The notes: generated by a model not told the origin, from the sequence alone. Positions 34,028 through 43,637 are shown, counted from the stretch's first letter. The stretch: 64,000 nt of DNA from Limosilactobacillus reuteri (GCF_020784725.1 NZ_JAJGTZ010000023.1:1-64000), one strand, 5' to 3'. Made by a program: numbers and translations.

Positions 34028-35989
34028 ATGGAAATGATTTTAGGCATTGTTCTTCTATTGACTGCTGTTGTTGCAGCTAATGTCGTTCATCTTGTTTATC
34101 CTAAGATTCCACTATCCATCTATCAAATTATTGCAGGAATTCTTTTAGCATCCCTGCCTACTGAGGCCACTAATTTTACCATGCATCCAGAATTATTTAT
34201 GATGGTGATCATTGCTCCTCTAATGTTTAATGACGGACAGAACCAATCATTCCGTTATCTTTCGAGCAATATCAAATCGATCCTATCAATGACTGTTGGA
34301 TTAGCACTTGTAACGGTCTTGATTACTGGTAGCTTTTTACATTGGCTTCAACCAAAAACGTTCTCCTTAGCACTCGCCTTTATGCTGGCCGCGATTATTA
34401 CGCCGACTGATGCGGTCGCTGTAAAGTCGATTACTACTAATATGAAGGTACCAAAAAACGTTAATGGCGCTCTGGAATACGAGTCCCTCTTTAATGATGC
34501 ATCAGGAATTGTGCTTTTAGATTTGGCGCTGGAAACATACCGTTCTGGACAATTTTCGCTTGGTCATGGAATCTGGATCTTTGTTTATGTTTTCTTTGGC
34601 GGAATTATCTTTGGGGCAGTGCTAGGAAGCCTATTAATCAGTCTCCGTACTAGTTTGATGCGGAAGCACGTTGATATTGGCTCCATCGTTATTCCGATCA
34701 ACGTCATGACCCCCATCGTTGTTTACTGGTTGGCTGAAGAACTGCACCTTTCGGGAATCCTAGCCGTCGTTGCAGCGGGAGTTGTTCATAGTATCCTCTA
34801 TGATCGAATGCGGCTTACATCTACTAAAGTGCAAATGTCTACTACTACTATCTGGAACATCATTAGCGATGCGTTAAACGGATTAGTATTTGTCCTTTTA
34901 GGGGTGATGCTTCCGCAGGTACTGGGAAGGACTTCTTGGCAAAATCTGGGTGCAATCGTTGCCCTAGCCTTTGCCATCTATATTATTACAACCCTCTTAA
35001 GATTCTTATGGGTCCGGTTTAAGCTCGTCAACATTCAACCAACTAACCTCAACCGTGATAGTCTCTTAATGGCGCTAGGAGGAATTCACGGAACGATCAC
35101 TCTAGCATTAGCTTTCTCGTTGCCAGTTCTAATTAACCACCATCAATTTGCTTTCCGGAATTCAATGATCTTGATTGCTGCAATTGTTATTTTAATTAGT
35201 ATTGCTGTTGGCGCAATTGGGTATCCAATTATTTTACCGCCTAAATCTAAGAGTTATTCGAAGAGTGAATTTCAAAAAGAACTTATTAAAACAGTTCAAT
35301 ATGCCATCAATGAGCTACGGACTTCAGAAAAATATTCACCGGAAAAAGCCGTTGTTATTGACCAATTAAGTAGTCAAATGACGCAATACCATGAATTCAA
35401 TCGTAACGTTTATAGTCAATTAATGGGTAAAGCTCATCAAATTGAATTGGCTACCTTAGACCGGCTTAATGAAGAAGGCCGAATCTCTGACAAGGAGGCC
35501 AAATTCCTCGTTAATTTTGTTACTCGGTCGATTTTCCGCGTAAATAAACATAGCTTCCTTGAATTATGGGTCATCTTATGGCACCGGTTAAAATGGCGCT
35601 TTATTCGCTACCGCCATCTCAAACAAGGATCTCGCTACAATGTGGGGCCAAAATATGAATTAACCAAGGAACAGCGCGCTGAAACGGCTGAGATCCTCGG
35701 AATAATTAACCGAGAAATTGATAAATACCTTCATTCGATTGAAACCCCGCAAAACGCGAATGAAGTTGCGATGGTACGACGGACGTACTTCCAACGAAAA
35801 CGATTCTTTGTGCATGATATTTCTATGGATACAGACCTCATTACTTCTTTATTTATTGAGGCATTTCAACTTGAACACAGTTATGTTCAGATGCAACTTG
35901 CTAATGATCAATTTTCACAAGAATTAGCAAACGCATTAAACGAACAGATCTCAACTGATGAATTGGTTTACACCCAATCACTAGACTAA
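34028..35989 (+). CDS. CPA1-family Na+/H+ antiporter
   Basis: 653 aa. About twelve membrane helices over residues 1-400 carry the CPA1 hallmark ESLFNDASGIVLLDLALE, whose Asp residues bind the cation. A C-terminal cytoplasmic domain of about 240 residues is helical and charged. It exchanges Na+ (or K+) for H+ across the cytoplasmic membrane for pH and salt control. GAGGTGA lies about nine bases before the ATG. Transcribed alone between copy C and a strong terminator. Confidence 0.9.
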   Translation: MEMILGIVLLLTAVVAANVVHLVYPKIPLSIYQIIAGILLASLPTEATNFTMHPELFMMVIIAPLMFNDGQNQSFRYLSSNIKSILSMTVGLALVTVLITGSFLHWLQPKTFSLALAFMLAAIITPTDAVAVKSITTNMKVPKNVNGALEYESLFNDASGIVLLDLALETYRSGQFSLGHGIWIFVYVFFGGIIFGAVLGSLLISLRTSLMRKHVDIGSIVIPINVMTPIVVYWLAEELHLSGILAVVAAGVVHSILYDRMRLTSTKVQMSTTTIWNIISDALNGLVFVLLGVMLPQVLGRTSWQNLGAIVALAFAIYIITTLLRFLWVRFKLVNIQPTNLNRDSLLMALGGIHGTITLALAFSLPVLINHHQFAFRNSMILIAAIVILISIAVGAIGYPIILPPKSKSYSKSEFQKELIKTVQYAINELRTSEKYSPEKAVVIDQLSSQMTQYHEFNRNVYSQLMGKAHQIELATLDRLNEEGRISDKEAKFLVNFVTRSIFRVNKHSFLELWVILWHRLKWRFIRYRHLKQGSRYNVGPKYELTKEQRAETAEILGIINREIDKYLHSIETPQNANEVAMVRRTYFQRKRFFVHDISMDTDLITSLFIEAFQLEHSYVQMQLANDQFSQELANALNEQISTDELVYTQSLD

Positions 35990-36035
35990 AAAAGGAAATT
36001 GCTTTGCAAGATGTTGCAGCAATTTCCTTTTTTAT
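35988..36035. terminator. Shared bidirectional terminator
   Basis: AAAAAAGGAAATTGC pairs with GCAATTTCCTTTTTT, one of the strongest hairpins in the window. It overlaps the antiporter stop and lies directly beside the stop of the opposing DUF1304-type gene. Confidence 0.85.
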
Positions 36036-36036
36036 C

Positions 36037-36393
36037 TTAAATAAATGTCAGCAAAAATGCGATTAATGCTGGTAAAAATTGAATTAGAATAATTTTTTTG
36101 GTTGCAGTAAGTGCACCAAATAATGCAACAACCATTACAAAGACCAAGAGCATTTGCCATACTAATACTAAGGTGGCCCCACTAAATAACCAGTAACTGG
36201 CGATGATGGCTGCTCCTAAGGCTCCGTTATAGATACCCTGGTTAGCGAATGAAACCCGGGCCTCATGCTGTTGCGTAAACTTAATCGGTAAGTCAAACGC
36301 CTTGGCTTGCTGTGCCGGGTTACCAAAGATTTCTAAGGCCATAATACCTAAATGTTCGATTGCAACAAACATCGTAACAATAATTGCAAACAT
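36037..36393 (-). CDS. DUF1304-family small membrane protein
   Basis: 118 aa with four predicted membrane helices and the N-terminal VAIEHLGIMALEIFG pattern of DUF1304 proteins. Function unknown. GGAGG lies six bases upstream of the ATG. It follows the alpha/beta hydrolase gene by 13 bases on the same strand and is probably co-transcribed. Confidence 0.8.
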   Translation of the reverse strand: MFAIIVTMFVAIEHLGIMALEIFGNPAQQAKAFDLPIKFTQQHEARVSFANQGIYNGALGAAIIASYWLFSGATLVLVWQMLLVFVMVVALFGALTATKKIILIQFLPALIAFLLTFI

Positions 36394-36406
36394 CTTTTTC
36401 CTCCAA

Positions 36407-37387
36407 CTATTTAATATAGTGATCTAAAAATCTTGTCAAATGGCGGCGATATTCGCTGGGATGGGTCGCATACGACTTTGCGTGCGCTGCTCCCGGTACT
36501 ACCCACAATTCTTTGCTTCCCTCTGTTGCACGGTAATTGTGATAAACCATTTCAGTTGGAACAAAATTATCTTTTGCACCATGGATAAATAGCATTGGGC
36601 GATGATTATGATGCAACATATTTAGGGAACTAGCCTCATGAATGTAAAAACCATTCTTCACCCGATTAATTAAACTCATCGTACTTATTAATGGCACCCG
36701 TAAAAATTTTGGAATCCCATATAAATTACCGGCTTCATAATTCAATTCATCATTAAGGCTCGTATATCCACAATCTTCGACAAATGCTTTTACTTGTGGC
36801 GGAAGGTTAATGCCACTAGTCATCATCGTTGTCGCACCACCCATGCTAACTCCAAACAAGACTACCTGACTTTCTTCTCCATTATGCCGAATAAGTTTAG
36901 TAATCCATTTGCGAATATCATAACGTTCTGGCCAGCCATACCCAATGTATTTCCCTTGGCTTTGACCATGAGCACGCGCATCTGGCATTAAAACATTATA
37001 TCCCATCTGATGGAAAAGCGCGGCATATTCACCCATCTTTTCTTTGTTACCCATAAATCCATGAGCAATTACGACATTTTTAGTTGTCGGTTTAGCAGCA
37101 GGGATGTAATCAGCAACTAGTTTATAATTCCCACTGGCTGATTTCATTGTCCATTTTTCTTTCTTTGCATGCTTAAACCACATTTTCTGTTCATACAATG
37201 GATCATTTCGCGAGATTTTAGTTGAATTATTAATAAAGTCCTTATGCCCCGGTACCATTGCCACCGAGAAAAAATAGCTACTAGCGGCAAAGATTGCTAC
37301 TGCGATTACAACTATAATTCCAGTGAGCCATCGCCAAGGATGCCACTGTTTCTTTTTTGTCTTTGTTTTCAAAATAATTAACCCCAT
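36407..37387 (-). CDS. Membrane-anchored alpha/beta hydrolase
   Basis: 326 aa with an N-terminal signal anchor (about 22-44) and an extracytoplasmic alpha/beta hydrolase domain. The triad is Ser181 in GVSMGG, Asp273 in GAKDNF and His302 in GAAHAK; HGFMGNKE forms the oxyanion loop. It resembles YqkD/FrsA-type serine hydrolases with unknown ester substrates. The start is uncertain because no ribosome-binding site precedes ATG 37387; a TTG five codons later is another option. Confidence 0.85.
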   Translation of the reverse strand: MGLIILKTKTKKKQWHPWRWLTGIIVVIAVAIFAASSYFFSVAMVPGHKDFINNSTKISRNDPLYEQKMWFKHAKKEKWTMKSASGNYKLVADYIPAAKPTTKNVVIAHGFMGNKEKMGEYAALFHQMGYNVLMPDARAHGQSQGKYIGYGWPERYDIRKWITKLIRHNGEESQVVLFGVSMGGATTMMTSGINLPPQVKAFVEDCGYTSLNDELNYEAGNLYGIPKFLRVPLISTMSLINRVKNGFYIHEASSLNMLHHNHRPMLFIHGAKDNFVPTEMVYHNYRATEGSKELWVVPGAAHAKSYATHPSEYRRHLTRFLDHYIK

Positions 37388-37508
37388 GTTGTATTATTTA
37401 ATCAATGCGCCTAGTTTAGCACACTTTCTGTTATTTTGCATATTCTTTTCATTCAAAATTGCTACGCTAATGTTAAAATAGATAATGATATATTAAGGGA
37501 GTGAAATA

Positions 37509-37922
37509 ATGTTTCCAGAACGCCTACGAGCACTTCGCAAAGGACAAAAGATAACCTTAAAGGAGCTTGCTACCCATCTCAATGAAAACCTTGGCCCAAA
37601 TGAAAAACCAAACACTGCTTCGCAAATTGGTAACTGGGAACGCGGTATTCGGACCCCGTCATACGTTGAAGCACGAAAACTAGCCGAATTTTTTGATGTC
37701 AGTCTGGACTATCTTACCGGAAAAACTGATCGTGATGACTTTGATTTAGCAAAATTATTTTTCTCTAGTAAGAACCTGTCGTTTAATCAAACGGTACTTT
37801 CGAGTGATGACCGATATGAAATTTTTCAACTAATTGATGGTTACTTAAAGGGACGGCATAATCGCCGAGATACTGATACCTTCTATGGGAAACAAGAACA
37901 ACTAGATTTAAAACTTAAATAA
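37509..37922 (+). CDS. XRE-family helix-turn-helix regulator
   Basis: 137 aa with an N-terminal Cro/CI-type helix-turn-helix (about 5-67; LKELATHL...TASQIGNWERGIRTPSYVEARKLAEFFDVSLDYLTGK) and a C-terminal helical part of unknown role. AGGGAG lies six bases before the ATG. The next gene begins ten bases downstream, so they form an operon. Target unknown. Confidence 0.88.
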   Translation: MFPERLRALRKGQKITLKELATHLNENLGPNEKPNTASQIGNWERGIRTPSYVEARKLAEFFDVSLDYLTGKTDRDDFDLAKLFFSSKNLSFNQTVLSSDDRYEIFQLIDGYLKGRHNRRDTDTFYGKQEQLDLKLK

Positions 37923-37932
37923 GGAGCTTGGA

Positions 37933-38790
37933 ATGAATCCTAAAAAATTAAAACAGCTAAAAAAGCGTGTAAAAAAAGCTCATCAAATTGTTAATGAGCC
38001 TTCATATATTCAAGAACTAAATACTTACCGTGACCTATTCGATGACTTTCCTCCTGTAAAATACCTCATTAATAATGTTTTAGAAAGTGATCGACTGCTA
38101 AAGAATGGCTTATTGCCACAGCCTCTACCAAAATTACTTTTACCAGATAACATTCAAGATACCATTTTCAAAAGGGTTAATGAACAGTTTCCACAAAGTG
38201 ATCCACGCGGCGATAAACTTTGGAATAAATATAGTGAAGCTTTGCCAAAATTAGATAAGGCATTGCGCAACTATCGTGATTATCTTGAAGAAACATACGG
38301 AATGTGGTCATACGTTAATGCACCTTTTGCCAAAGCACTTTCTGATTATTTAGGCGGAGCACCGACACTGGAGATTATGGCTGGTAATGGTTACATTTCT
38401 AAGGGATTACGTAATAACAACACTACCCAAAAGATTTATACTACCGATAGTCAAGCATGGGTAAAAGAAAACGAAACGGGTAAACACCCTGTTACTAAGA
38501 TTGAAAAGTTAGATGCTCTAGCAGCAATCAAAAAGTATGGTGACGAGGTCGAATATGTCATTATGTCATGGGCTCCCGACAAGGGTGAAATTGACTGGGA
38601 TGCCCTGCAACTTCTTCGTTCAGCATACCCCGAAGTCAAATTATTAGTTATTGGCGAAAAAGATGGCGCAACTAACTCTAAGAAATTCTGGCAAGAGGTT
38701 CACTTGAGTCAAGATGATGAGTTACAGAAAGTTAATGCTAACTTGCATTCGTTTGATTTGATTGATGAACAGATTTATCTAGCGAAATAA
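37933..38790 (+). CDS. Methyltransferase-like protein
   Basis: 285 aa. An N-terminal Lys-rich helical region of about 130 residues is followed by a Rossmann-like core: LEIMAGNGYISKGL (about 142-155) looks like SAM-binding motif I, and YVIMSWAPD (about 211-219) like motif IV. SAM-dependent methyl transfer is likely but the substrate is unknown. AAGGAG lies six bases before the ATG. It is co-transcribed with the XRE regulator and followed by a terminator. Confidence 0.68.
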   Translation: MNPKKLKQLKKRVKKAHQIVNEPSYIQELNTYRDLFDDFPPVKYLINNVLESDRLLKNGLLPQPLPKLLLPDNIQDTIFKRVNEQFPQSDPRGDKLWNKYSEALPKLDKALRNYRDYLEETYGMWSYVNAPFAKALSDYLGGAPTLEIMAGNGYISKGLRNNNTTQKIYTTDSQAWVKENETGKHPVTKIEKLDALAAIKKYGDEVEYVIMSWAPDKGEIDWDALQLLRSAYPEVKLLVIGEKDGATNSKKFWQEVHLSQDDELQKVNANLHSFDLIDEQIYLAK

Positions 38791-38793
38791 AAG

Positions 38794-38830
38794 AAGGACA
38801 CATGGCTCATAAAAGCTAGTGTCCTTTTCA
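38794..38830. terminator. Bidirectional terminator
   Basis: AAGGACAC pairs with GTGTCCTT with an extended inner stem, followed by T residues. It separates the converging methyltransferase-like and hydroxyacid dehydrogenase genes. Confidence 0.7.
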
Positions 38831-38832
38831 TT

Positions 38833-39831
38833 TTATCCTTTAATAATATTCTTATTGCTTCCAGTTTTTAATGTTTCTTCAAAGTTTTCAAAACTAATTG
38901 AAATCATATCTTCTAATGCTGGTTCAGTGAAAGAACCTATATGTGGTGTAAGCAAAACTCTTGGGTATAATTTTGCTAAAGTTCTTACTTCAGTATTAGG
39001 AAGGTCTTCTATGGATTCAAATACGTGATTCATAATATTCTTTTCATCAATAAAGACATCTGCCGCATAACCCTTAATTTCATTATTTTGAAGCGCTTCA
39101 ATCAAATCACTAGTATTGACAAGTTCTCCTCGAGCTGTATTAACAAATACAGCAGAAGATTTCATCTTTTTGAAAGTTTCTTTATTAATCATCTTCTCAT
39201 TACTTCCTGGGAAATAAGGAACATGAATAGAAACAATATCACTTTGCTCTAAAAGCGTATCTAAATCGACACATTCAGCAATTTTTTGAGCTTCACTTGA
39301 AGGATGTCTATCATAAGCTAAAACTTTAGTTCCCATGCCTTTATACAACTTAGCTTCAGCAAGTCCAATTTTACCTATCCCAATAATACCAACAGTTGAA
39401 TTGTGAATTTCTTTACTAAACAAAGTTGGCAAAACCTTAAAGCTTCCATTTTTACTATTATCAATTGCAATACTTGTATTTCTGAATAACTGCATCCCCA
39501 AAGTCATTGCAAGTTCTGCAACTGCATATGGAGAATAATTAGGAACTCGGGCTACTTGGATTCCAAGTCGATTTGCTGCTTCTAAATCTATATGATTATA
39601 GCCTACCGTTCTGGTAAAAACATATTTAATACCATAACTAGCAAATAATTCTAGATTTTTAGCATTTGCCAAACAATTGCCCCGTACTAACACCGCATCG
39701 CAATCTTGTGCTTCAACACCATTTTTTTCATCCAAAAATTCAGGAATTAATTTCAACGTATAATTATACTTATTTAGTTTATGAAAATATGGTTCTTCAA
39801 TCGGACGCACACCATAACATGCAATTCTCAT
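38833..39831 (-). CDS. D-2-hydroxyacid dehydrogenase
   Basis: 332-aa NAD-dependent enzyme of the D-isomer-specific 2-hydroxyacid dehydrogenase family: GIGKIG at 151-156, catalytic Arg234 (TARG), Glu263 and His297 (TPHIG). It interconverts a 2-ketoacid and its D-2-hydroxyacid. It is clearly diverged from the D-LDH at 0.8 kb and closer to the VanH / hydroxyisocaproate class. It lies 30 bases after an AEC carrier gene and under a GntR regulator, which suggests a role in uptake and use, or release, of a specific hydroxyacid rather than bulk lactate formation. Confidence 0.85.
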   Translation of the reverse strand: MRIACYGVRPIEEPYFHKLNKYNYTLKLIPEFLDEKNGVEAQDCDAVLVRGNCLANAKNLELFASYGIKYVFTRTVGYNHIDLEAANRLGIQVARVPNYSPYAVAELAMTLGMQLFRNTSIAIDNSKNGSFKVLPTLFSKEIHNSTVGIIGIGKIGLAEAKLYKGMGTKVLAYDRHPSSEAQKIAECVDLDTLLEQSDIVSIHVPYFPGSNEKMINKETFKKMKSSAVFVNTARGELVNTSDLIEALQNNEIKGYAADVFIDEKNIMNHVFESIEDLPNTEVRTLAKLYPRVLLTPHIGSFTEPALEDMISISFENFEETLKTGSNKNIIKG

Positions 39832-39861
39832 TTTCTTTATTTCCCTCTTTACATCTTTAAT

Positions 39862-40935
39862 TTAGTGAAAAATACCTGCCGAACTTAAAATTCCTAAAAT
39901 AGCAATCCATATCGGCATCATAACAACCGCAGAAACTGTAGATAAAAGCGAAGCATTAGAAGTTAAAAGCGCTTCTCGATCATAACTAATCGCATAAGCT
40001 GCGGCAACAGTTGCAGTTGGCGTTGCCATCATAATAACAACTGTTGCAATTGCTACATAATTCATTGGCATAATATGTGTAACATCTAAAATTAGTAATA
40101 AAACTAAGTTCAATAATGGTACTAAGATAACTTTATTAAATGAGTAGTACCATGCTAATTTATTTGAAATTGCATCCTTCAGTGAAATTGAGCCTAAAGT
40201 ACATCCAATTGCTAACCATGCTAACGGAGAAGCAAGTGAAGCTAAATAGTTTAATGGTTTCCATAACCAGATAGCTGTTTGGTCAATTCGATAAAATGCA
40301 ACTGTTGTCATACCACCGGCTGCAACTCCGTTTTTCATTAATGGTACAGTTACTTGTGGCATTATTCCTTGAATTAGCCATAATACAAAACCAACCAAGG
40401 TAGCAATAACTATAGGATTAAGAAACATCTTTTTGATATTTTCTTTTTCCATTTTCAAACCGGACATTTTAATATAGGCATATGAGTATAGGAAAATCCG
40501 GTACCCAATATTAAAGATAGAACTATATAAAACACCCTTAGCACCGTAAATAGCTCCAACAATAGGAATACCAAAGAAAGTAGTAGAACCGAATGTTGTT
40601 AAAATTCCCATAACTTCCCGCTTATCCATATTCTTACGACTATAAAGTAAAGGAGCAACAAAGATTAAAATAATATAAATAATAAAGCCCCATAAAAGAA
40701 TCCCTAATCCTTGATGCATTGATTCATCATCAATTGGTTGCATAAATGAATTAAATGACAACGCAGCAATAGCAACAGCTAATACAACTTTAGTTAAAAC
40801 TTTCCCGAAGTCTGGACCAAATGTCCCTTTTTTCCGTAAATAAAAACCTAAAAGAATAATAAAGATAGTAGAAGTAATAGCACTAACAATTCCTTGATTA
40901 GTGAATGTATTTACAATTGCATCACTAATATTCAT
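39862..40935 (-). CDS. AEC-family transporter (malate permease / auxin efflux carrier type)
   Basis: 357 aa with about ten membrane helices and the AEC family's two-domain arrangement. Bacterial members such as MleP and MdcF carry malate, malonate or related carboxylates. AAGGAG precedes the ATG at about six bases. It heads an operon with the D-2-hydroxyacid dehydrogenase, so a hydroxy- or keto-carboxylate is the best substrate guess. A candidate GntR operator lies in its promoter region. Confidence 0.85.
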   Translation of the reverse strand: MNISDAIVNTFTNQGIVSAITSTIFIILLGFYLRKKGTFGPDFGKVLTKVVLAVAIAALSFNSFMQPIDDESMHQGLGILLWGFIIYIILIFVAPLLYSRKNMDKREVMGILTTFGSTTFFGIPIVGAIYGAKGVLYSSIFNIGYRIFLYSYAYIKMSGLKMEKENIKKMFLNPIVIATLVGFVLWLIQGIMPQVTVPLMKNGVAAGGMTTVAFYRIDQTAIWLWKPLNYLASLASPLAWLAIGCTLGSISLKDAISNKLAWYYSFNKVILVPLLNLVLLLILDVTHIMPMNYVAIATVVIMMATPTATVAAAYAISYDREALLTSNASLLSTVSAVVMMPIWIAILGILSSAGIFH

Positions 40936-41021
40936 AACTGATCTCCTTCTTGTTCAAAATATAATTAAATGGAATGCAATAAAGCATATTAATAAAACAA
41001 TTATTTTATTTAGCTTTTCAA

Positions 41022-41055
41022 CTTGTATACAGGTAGTATATTACTAGCATACAAG
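41022..41055. promoter_or_regulatory. Candidate GntR operator in the AEC-dehydrogenase promoter
   Basis: CTTGTATAC (41022-41030) and GCATACAAG (41047-41055) form an inverted repeat of nine bases with one mismatch. It lies about 90-120 bases before the AEC start, with -35/-10-like TTGCAT and TATACT elements on the minus strand around it. The adjacent GntR gene is the natural regulator candidate. Confidence 0.5.
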
Positions 41056-41153
41056 CAAAATGCAATACTTTTATTCAAATTAATTCATTTATTCACAAGC
41101 GAATTGAGTTTTTTATTAATGTAACAATGTTCACATTGCGTTTTTCACAAAAT

Positions 41154-41199
41154 AAAAAAGTATTCTTAAAACTTCAATTGAGTCTTAAGAATACTTTTC
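41154..41199. terminator. Strong terminator after gntR
   Basis: AAAAGTATTCTTAA pairs with TTAAGAATACTTTT around a loop of about 15 bases with a T-rich tail on the minus strand. It separates gntR from the AEC operon it probably controls. Confidence 0.8.
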
Positions 41200-41208
41200 A
41201 AGGCCAAT

Positions 41209-41838
41209 TTATTCATTTAAATAATTTAAATATGTCTTTACCGAGTCATATACTTTTTGCAAATGATATGCTAACGCTTTTTCTGCTTCATCTAAATTTC
41301 TTTCTCGAATCCATTTTATAATTTCTCGATGCTCTTCTATAGATCTATCCATTCTATATGGATTGTACGAGCTGACATGGCGTGTTCGAGCAGTTTGTGC
41401 CTTCAATATCTTTAAAAATTGTTTTAAGCGTTCATGCCCAGCTATATGAGTAATTAATCCATGAAATTCTGTGTCTATTTCTAAGTATTTGTCCCAATCC
41501 TTTTCAAAATGAGCTAATTTAAATTTTCTTTCAATTTCATCTAATTTAAAATCTGGTATTAAATTAATTGTCTTTTTTAACGCAAATGTTTCTAATAAGC
41601 TTCGCAGCTCGTAAACTTCTTGAACATCAGCAGGGGTCAATGCGGTTACCACATTCTCTCTTCCGCGCATTTCAACTAGTCCATCAGCTACTAGCTGTTT
41701 TATGGCTTCTCTAACTGGTGTTCTACTCATATTCAACTGATCAGTAATTTGATTTTCAGAAATCACTTCATTAGGATGCAGTTTATTTTGCACAATTTCA
41801 TTTTTTATAAAATTATATGCTTCTTCTTTTCGAGTCAA
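41209..41838 (-). CDS. GntR-family regulator with FCD domain
   Basis: 209 aa. An N-terminal winged helix (about 5-70; SENQITDQLNMSRTPVREAIKQLVADGLVE) is followed by an all-helical FCD ligand domain (about 75-205) typical of the FadR subgroup, which senses organic acids. The start is TTG 41838, with GGAAGG about 11 bases upstream; no ATG fits. It lies directly upstream of the AEC-dehydrogenase genes on the same strand but is separated by a terminator and a promoter with an inverted repeat, so it probably acts on them in response to a carboxylate. Confidence 0.88.
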   Translation of the reverse strand: MTRKEEAYNFIKNEIVQNKLHPNEVISENQITDQLNMSRTPVREAIKQLVADGLVEMRGRENVVTALTPADVQEVYELRSLLETFALKKTINLIPDFKLDEIERKFKLAHFEKDWDKYLEIDTEFHGLITHIAGHERLKQFLKILKAQTARTRHVSSYNPYRMDRSIEEHREIIKWIRERNLDEAEKALAYHLQKVYDSVKTYLNYLNE

Positions 41839-42071
41839 AGGGAATCTATCCTTCCAAGAATTACATTTTAGTATTAATTATAGTCCTTTTTCATGTAATT
41901 CTAAATTTTTATTATTGTACTTAATGCAAAAACAATTTACTTCTGCCTGCTATATTGCTCTAAGGATATGTCCTTTAAATCAATACTGTTTATTATAATT
42001 TACGGGTAAGCAACTATAATTTTCAAAAAAACAAAAACTTACTAATCATTTTCAATCACTAAATACTAACC
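41839..42071. promoter_or_regulatory. AT-rich spacer with gntR promoter
   Basis: A TATAAT (minus strand, 41877-41882) with a weak TTAGAA 16 bases upstream is the likely gntR promoter. I see no terminator for the EIIC gene in this stretch. Confidence 0.35.
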
Positions 42072-43484
42072 TTACGCATTTTTGTCCGCCATTTTATTAA
42101 GATAGTGCCAAATCTGTGATCGGTATTTACGCAAGCCAAACAGCATTATAAGATAAATTATAATTGTAAGTGAAATCCAAAGAGGACTTTCTGATATAAA
42201 GGCAGCAAAAATCAATGCATTCAATGGTCGTGCTACTAAATTAAAGCTTGTTACCAAGACCACTCCAGTTGGAATTGCCACGCCATAGTGGGCCACTGCT
42301 GCAGTATAGACAGGACTGAGCCAACTGGCCGCATATAAGCCTAAACTAAACCACACAATTCCCGTCGCAATTACTTTTAAGATATTTCCACGAGTCACTG
42401 CGACAATTGATTCAATCATATATGGAATTGCAATTAAATCAACTACCGGAAGGGTCTTATTGCCAGGAAGAATAAAAGCAATTAAAACCATAATTGGGAT
42501 TAAAATGATTCCTGAAATTAAAGTTGCTGATTCTCCATAGCCAACTCCATCATCAACTGCTAGGAACCACCGCTTTTTATCATAACGGCTATTTTTATTT
42601 TCGCCATGCCGTTTCTTCTGCTGCTCATCAATTTCAGTCGCGATGGGAATAAATGCCTTTGCGAATACGTTTGTAACAAGGGGAAAGATCGCCATAACGG
42701 CAGCTAGTTGAATCGCAAATTTAGTAATCTGTCCCCACGCACTTATTTTCCCCAGTGAAGATAAATTACCCAAGATCCCAATTATAACTCCCAAGATAAT
42801 TCCCATTGTAATTGGTTCCCCAAAGACACCTAGTTTTTTCTGAAAATCTTTAGGGGTCATTTTCACTTTGTTAAATCCCAGTAAATTCCATAACGGATCT
42901 AAAATAATCGCCGGAACCACTTGCTCAATATTATGTAAGGCGTCGACGGTAGTATTCTCAATTCCATAATAGTCGGCCCACCGGTCTGCTTGAATCTCCG
43001 CTAAGGCTAGTGAGTACAGGAGCATAAAAAATTCCAGCCCTAATGATAGCCAATAATTATGAGTTACATAAAAAGCTAACGTGCCCCAAATCATATAACC
43101 AAAATTGTTCCAAATATTAGAAGGCAGAAATACTTTAGTAACTCCAAGCGCAAATAAAATTAATTCAGCTAATAATCCAAAAACGAAAAACGATAAACCA
43201 ACGGTTGAGCCAAACGCTGCTAATGAACCTGCTTGCCAGCCAATATCAACCACTGGCAGTTTAATTCCCGTATTATCAACCATTTGGCGGACAATCTTAG
43301 TCACCACTGGCGTAAATTCTGTGATAATCCAAGTAAAACCAGTTAGACCGACACCAGCATAGAAGGCACTCATCATCGCTGTCTTAGGTTGCACTCGTAG
43401 TAATAAAGCAATGATAAAAATTATTATTGGAACAACTACACTTGCACCAAAGGTTTGAAAAATAGCATTAACTTCTTGAAGCAT
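42072..43484 (-). CDS. PTS galactitol-family EIIC (GatC-type), stand-alone
   Basis: 470 aa with about eleven membrane helices, of the PTS galactitol (Gat) EIIC family; the substrate-loop motif FGEPITMG and the DDGVGYGES segment are seen. In a phosphotransferase system this subunit carries the polyol or sugar and needs EIIA and EIIB, but neither is encoded nearby. It may use distant partners or work without phosphorylation. ATG 43484 has GGAGGGGG upstream; the frame's start at 43499 precedes that site. Confidence 0.83.
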   Translation of the reverse strand: MLQEVNAIFQTFGASVVVPIIIFIIALLLRVQPKTAMMSAFYAGVGLTGFTWIITEFTPVVTKIVRQMVDNTGIKLPVVDIGWQAGSLAAFGSTVGLSFFVFGLLAELILFALGVTKVFLPSNIWNNFGYMIWGTLAFYVTHNYWLSLGLEFFMLLYSLALAEIQADRWADYYGIENTTVDALHNIEQVVPAIILDPLWNLLGFNKVKMTPKDFQKKLGVFGEPITMGIILGVIIGILGNLSSLGKISAWGQITKFAIQLAAVMAIFPLVTNVFAKAFIPIATEIDEQQKKRHGENKNSRYDKKRWFLAVDDGVGYGESATLISGIILIPIMVLIAFILPGNKTLPVVDLIAIPYMIESIVAVTRGNILKVIATGIVWFSLGLYAASWLSPVYTAAVAHYGVAIPTGVVLVTSFNLVARPLNALIFAAFISESPLWISLTIIIYLIMLFGLRKYRSQIWHYLNKMADKNA

Positions 43485-43637
43485 GTTTTCCCCCTCCATC
43501 GTATAAACTGTTACCTATATTCTCCCTAAGACCGATCTTTTTAGCAAGACAAAAGGTTTATCTTCGTTTGCTATAGAAATGCATTCAGAAATTTGCTACA
43601 GTATGATGAGTTTAATCTATTAGGGAGGGTACATTTT

